From Iodobacter sp. (GTDB lineage: Bacteria; Pseudomonadota; Gammaproteobacteria; Burkholderiales; Chitinibacteraceae), in the NCBI RefSeq assembly GCF_025352645.1, contig NZ_JANXSO010000038.1, positions 1-46,898 of the forward strand: 46,898 bases of DNA. Direction: 5' to 3'. Shown one piece after another: positions 45,395-46,898 of this stretch. The notes below the pieces were generated by a model. It did no database searches. It saw only the letters and a program-made list of their open reading frames with translations, and was not told where the DNA came from. The translations under genes were made by a program, and so were the position numbers. The first letter of the stretch is position 1. Every line of letters starts with the position of its first letter.

Positions 45395-46623
45395 AAAAAG
45401 TGTTTTTAATCATAATCCTGTTTTTATCGTCGGCAGTAAATTCAGCTCAATTAAAGCCTGTTAAATTCGATTTTCAACAGGTCAGTGTGGCTCAAGTCGT
45501 TGGACTCGTATATTTGCAAGCATTACATCAGCCGTATGTTATTTCGCCAGATGTGCTGCGTGATGAACGTGTTGTTTCATTTCGGTTTGAATCAGAGAAA
45601 GGGGATCTTCGCCAATTTTGGCGAGCTTTTCTTGATTCGCTGGGTATTGTCATAGAAACACGTAACGGCATTGATTTTGTATCTATTAAAAAACCAGAAA
45701 CTTTATTAGTAAATCATGATGTCTTTGTTTATCGGCCAAAGTATCGGTCACTGCCATATCTCGTTGATTTGCTAAGTTCTGTTTTTCGCAACGGGGCTTT
45801 TTCTGTTCAGCGGGTTGTAAAAACACAGCTTGGTGAGCAAACACCGTCTAATCCACCACCTGCATCTGCTGCTGGCATGATTCAGAACCAGCAGTCTGAC
45901 GTGCTTGTTTTTGATGGTTCGCCCGATGAAATACTGAAGTTAAAGCGGTTATTGGTAGAGGTCGATGTTGCTTCTGGTGAAGTTATGGTGAGTGGCATCA
46001 TTTATGAAGTATCGACCACGAAAACAGATGGTTCTGCATTTTCATTGGCACTAAAGCTTTTGGGTGGGAAATTTTCGCTCAATTTGGGTGTAAAAACGCT
46101 TGAAAACTCGATCCAGTTTAGTAATGCCACAATTGATGCTGTTGCCTCTGCACTATCAACAGATACGCGATTTAAAATTGTCACTTCGCCAAGGCTGCGC
46201 GTCAGGTCAGGTGCAAGCTCCCGGTTAATGGTAGGGCAAGAAGTCCCTATTCTTGGAACCGTTAGTTATCCCCAAGGGAGTTCAACACCTGTTCGTTCTG
46301 TTGAATATCGAAGTTCAGGGGTGATTTTCGACTTAAATCCAACGGTACGGGAAAGCGTTATTGATCTGGATATTGCCCAGCAATTGTCTAACTTTGTAAA
46401 AACGGATAATGGTGTCAATGATAGCCCCACACTGATTAAAAGGGAGTTGCGAACATCTGTCAGCGTTCAGGATGGAGAGGTGATAGTGCTCGGTGGTTTG
46501 AGTGAGGACAAAGAAACGACGGGACAGAGTGGGCTTTCATTTTTGCCTATATTTCCGTTGTCTAAATCTGGGGATAAAGGACAGACTGAGTTTCTGCTTA
46601 TTTTGAAACTTCAGAGATTGTGA
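45391..46623 (+). CDS. Secretin (pIV-like) for phage export
   Basis: A 410-aa outer-membrane secretin with a signal peptide (MKKVFLIIILFLSSAVNSA). N-domains occupy about 25-200 (FDFQQVSVAQVVGLVYLQAL, DVLVFDGSPDEILKLKRLL). The C-terminal secretin domain has VGQEVPILGT and VQDGEVIVLGGL, with FLPIF near the end. A short low-complexity stretch (NPPPASAAG) lies mid-protein. It would form the pore for virion exit, as pIV does in Ff, rather than borrowing a host type II secretin. A terminator follows. Confidence 0.92.
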   Translation: MKKVFLIIILFLSSAVNSAQLKPVKFDFQQVSVAQVVGLVYLQALHQPYVISPDVLRDERVVSFRFESEKGDLRQFWRAFLDSLGIVIETRNGIDFVSIKKPETLLVNHDVFVYRPKYRSLPYLVDLLSSVFRNGAFSVQRVVKTQLGEQTPSNPPPASAAGMIQNQQSDVLVFDGSPDEILKLKRLLVEVDVASGEVMVSGIIYEVSTTKTDGSAFSLALKLLGGKFSLNLGVKTLENSIQFSNATIDAVASALSTDTRFKIVTSPRLRVRSGASSRLMVGQEVPILGTVSYPQGSSTPVRSVEYRSSGVIFDLNPTVRESVIDLDIAQQLSNFVKTDNGVNDSPTLIKRELRTSVSVQDGEVIVLGGLSEDKETTGQSGLSFLPIFPLSKSGDKGQTEFLLILKLQRL

Positions 46624-46700
46624 TATTCAGAACGCCATTATGATTTAGTGTCATTTTCTAGTTCATATATGTACGTATATCGTTCTGATTCGTATCTATA

Positions 46701-46731
46701 AAAATAGACCACAATTGTGGTCTATTTTTTT
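46701..46731 (+). terminator. Terminator after the phage structural operon
   Basis: A perfect 14-bp inverted repeat (AAAATAGACCACAA with its complement) followed by T-run. It also faces the converging IS transposase. It could double as a packaging hairpin of the phage, but nothing shows this. Confidence 0.85.
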
Positions 46732-46764
46732 GCATTCTATTATCAGAGTAAATTAACTACCTGA

Positions 46765-46898
46765 TTATGTCTCTTGCTCAGTTAATCTCCCACGCGGGCA
46801 AGGCTTAGCTATGAGTAATGCATGTAGCATTCGTGGAATTAGGGCGCACAAATCAAAACGCCGATTAAATCGATACTGCATTTCTGCCAAATAGCGAC
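46765..46898 (-). CDS. IS1595-family transposase, C-terminal fragment (runs off the window)
   Basis: On the minus strand the frame that enters at 46898 reads RYLAEMQYRFNRRFDL and then CALIPRML before stopping at 46765. The YLAEFQYRFNRRFDL-like end is the signature C-terminus of ISXO2/IS1595 DDE transposases. Only 43 residues are in the window; the rest lies beyond 46898. It is too short for routine ORF calling. It converges with the phage operon, so the IS sits in or next to the right end of the prophage. The IS end and target duplication could not be defined. Confidence 0.8.
   Translation of the reverse strand, partial: RYLAEMQYRFNRRFDLCALIPRMLHALLIAKPCPRGRLTEQET

Noticed and set aside
46811-46894. 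27-codon plus-strand ORF at the window end
   Set aside because: It is antisense to the recognisable IS1595 transposase C-terminus, which explains the open frame better.
46624-46898. Right attachment site of the prophage
   Set aside because: I looked for a repeat of the tRNA 3' end (GGTTCAAGTCC...GGGCCCACCA) and found none before the window ends.

Overview
The window looks like a chromosomal segment of a betaproteobacterium of the Neisseriales (Chromobacteriaceae/Chitinibacteraceae type; Iodobacter-like is my best guess, held weakly). The grounds are protein-level resemblance of the housekeeping genes, the leuS-lptE-holA and rpsU-yqeY-dnaG-rpoD gene orders, a chitobiase gene, and a TspB-type filamentous phage protein of the kind known from Neisseria. 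No rRNA is present, so the genus cannot be fixed from the window.

Positions 1-37,760 are host chromosome. In order they hold: rng (RNase G); the leuS-lptE-holA unit; a FecR/SPOR protein; dsbD; a leftward cluster at 16,450-9,611 (thioredoxin-like protein, DUF4266 lipoprotein, DUF3570 outer-membrane protein, ApbE flavin transferase, two cysteine/calcium-loop lipoproteins); an ANTAR antiterminator; purL; a TonB-dependent receptor divergent from a GH20 chitobiase; an exported pyroglutamyl-peptidase-like protein whose catalytic Cys is Ser; sodB; a CobD/CbiB-like membrane protein; an FAH-fold hydrolase; tsaD; and the macromolecular-synthesis unit rpsU-yqeY-dnaG-rpoD followed by a CAT-anticodon tRNA. 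Host intergenic gaps are full of GC-rich palindromes of several families, and one such element lies inside the leuS reading frame.

Positions 37,764-46,623 are a filamentous-phage (inovirus) prophage integrated at the 3' end of the tRNA. Its layout is integrase and repressor leftward; a control region with a large dyad; then rightward excisionase/Cro-like protein, ssDNA-binding protein, a P2-gpA-type rolling-circle initiator, a small membrane protein, major coat, a 30-aa coat-like peptide, TspB/pIII-like adsorption protein, DUF2523 (pVI-like), Zot (pI-like) and secretin (pIV-like). The last 134 bases encode the C-terminus of an IS1595-type transposase on the minus strand. The right attachment site is not in the window.

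The most interesting host locus is the thioredoxin-DUF4266-DUF3570-ApbE cluster. It has a near-consensus Fur box over its promoter, and the DUF3570 barrel carries a DAISGAT motif of the kind ApbE flavinylates. Together these suggest an iron-regulated, flavin-dependent cell-surface redox system. The most interesting mobile unit is the inovirus, with its dual-tyrosine initiator and its strongly symmetric operator.
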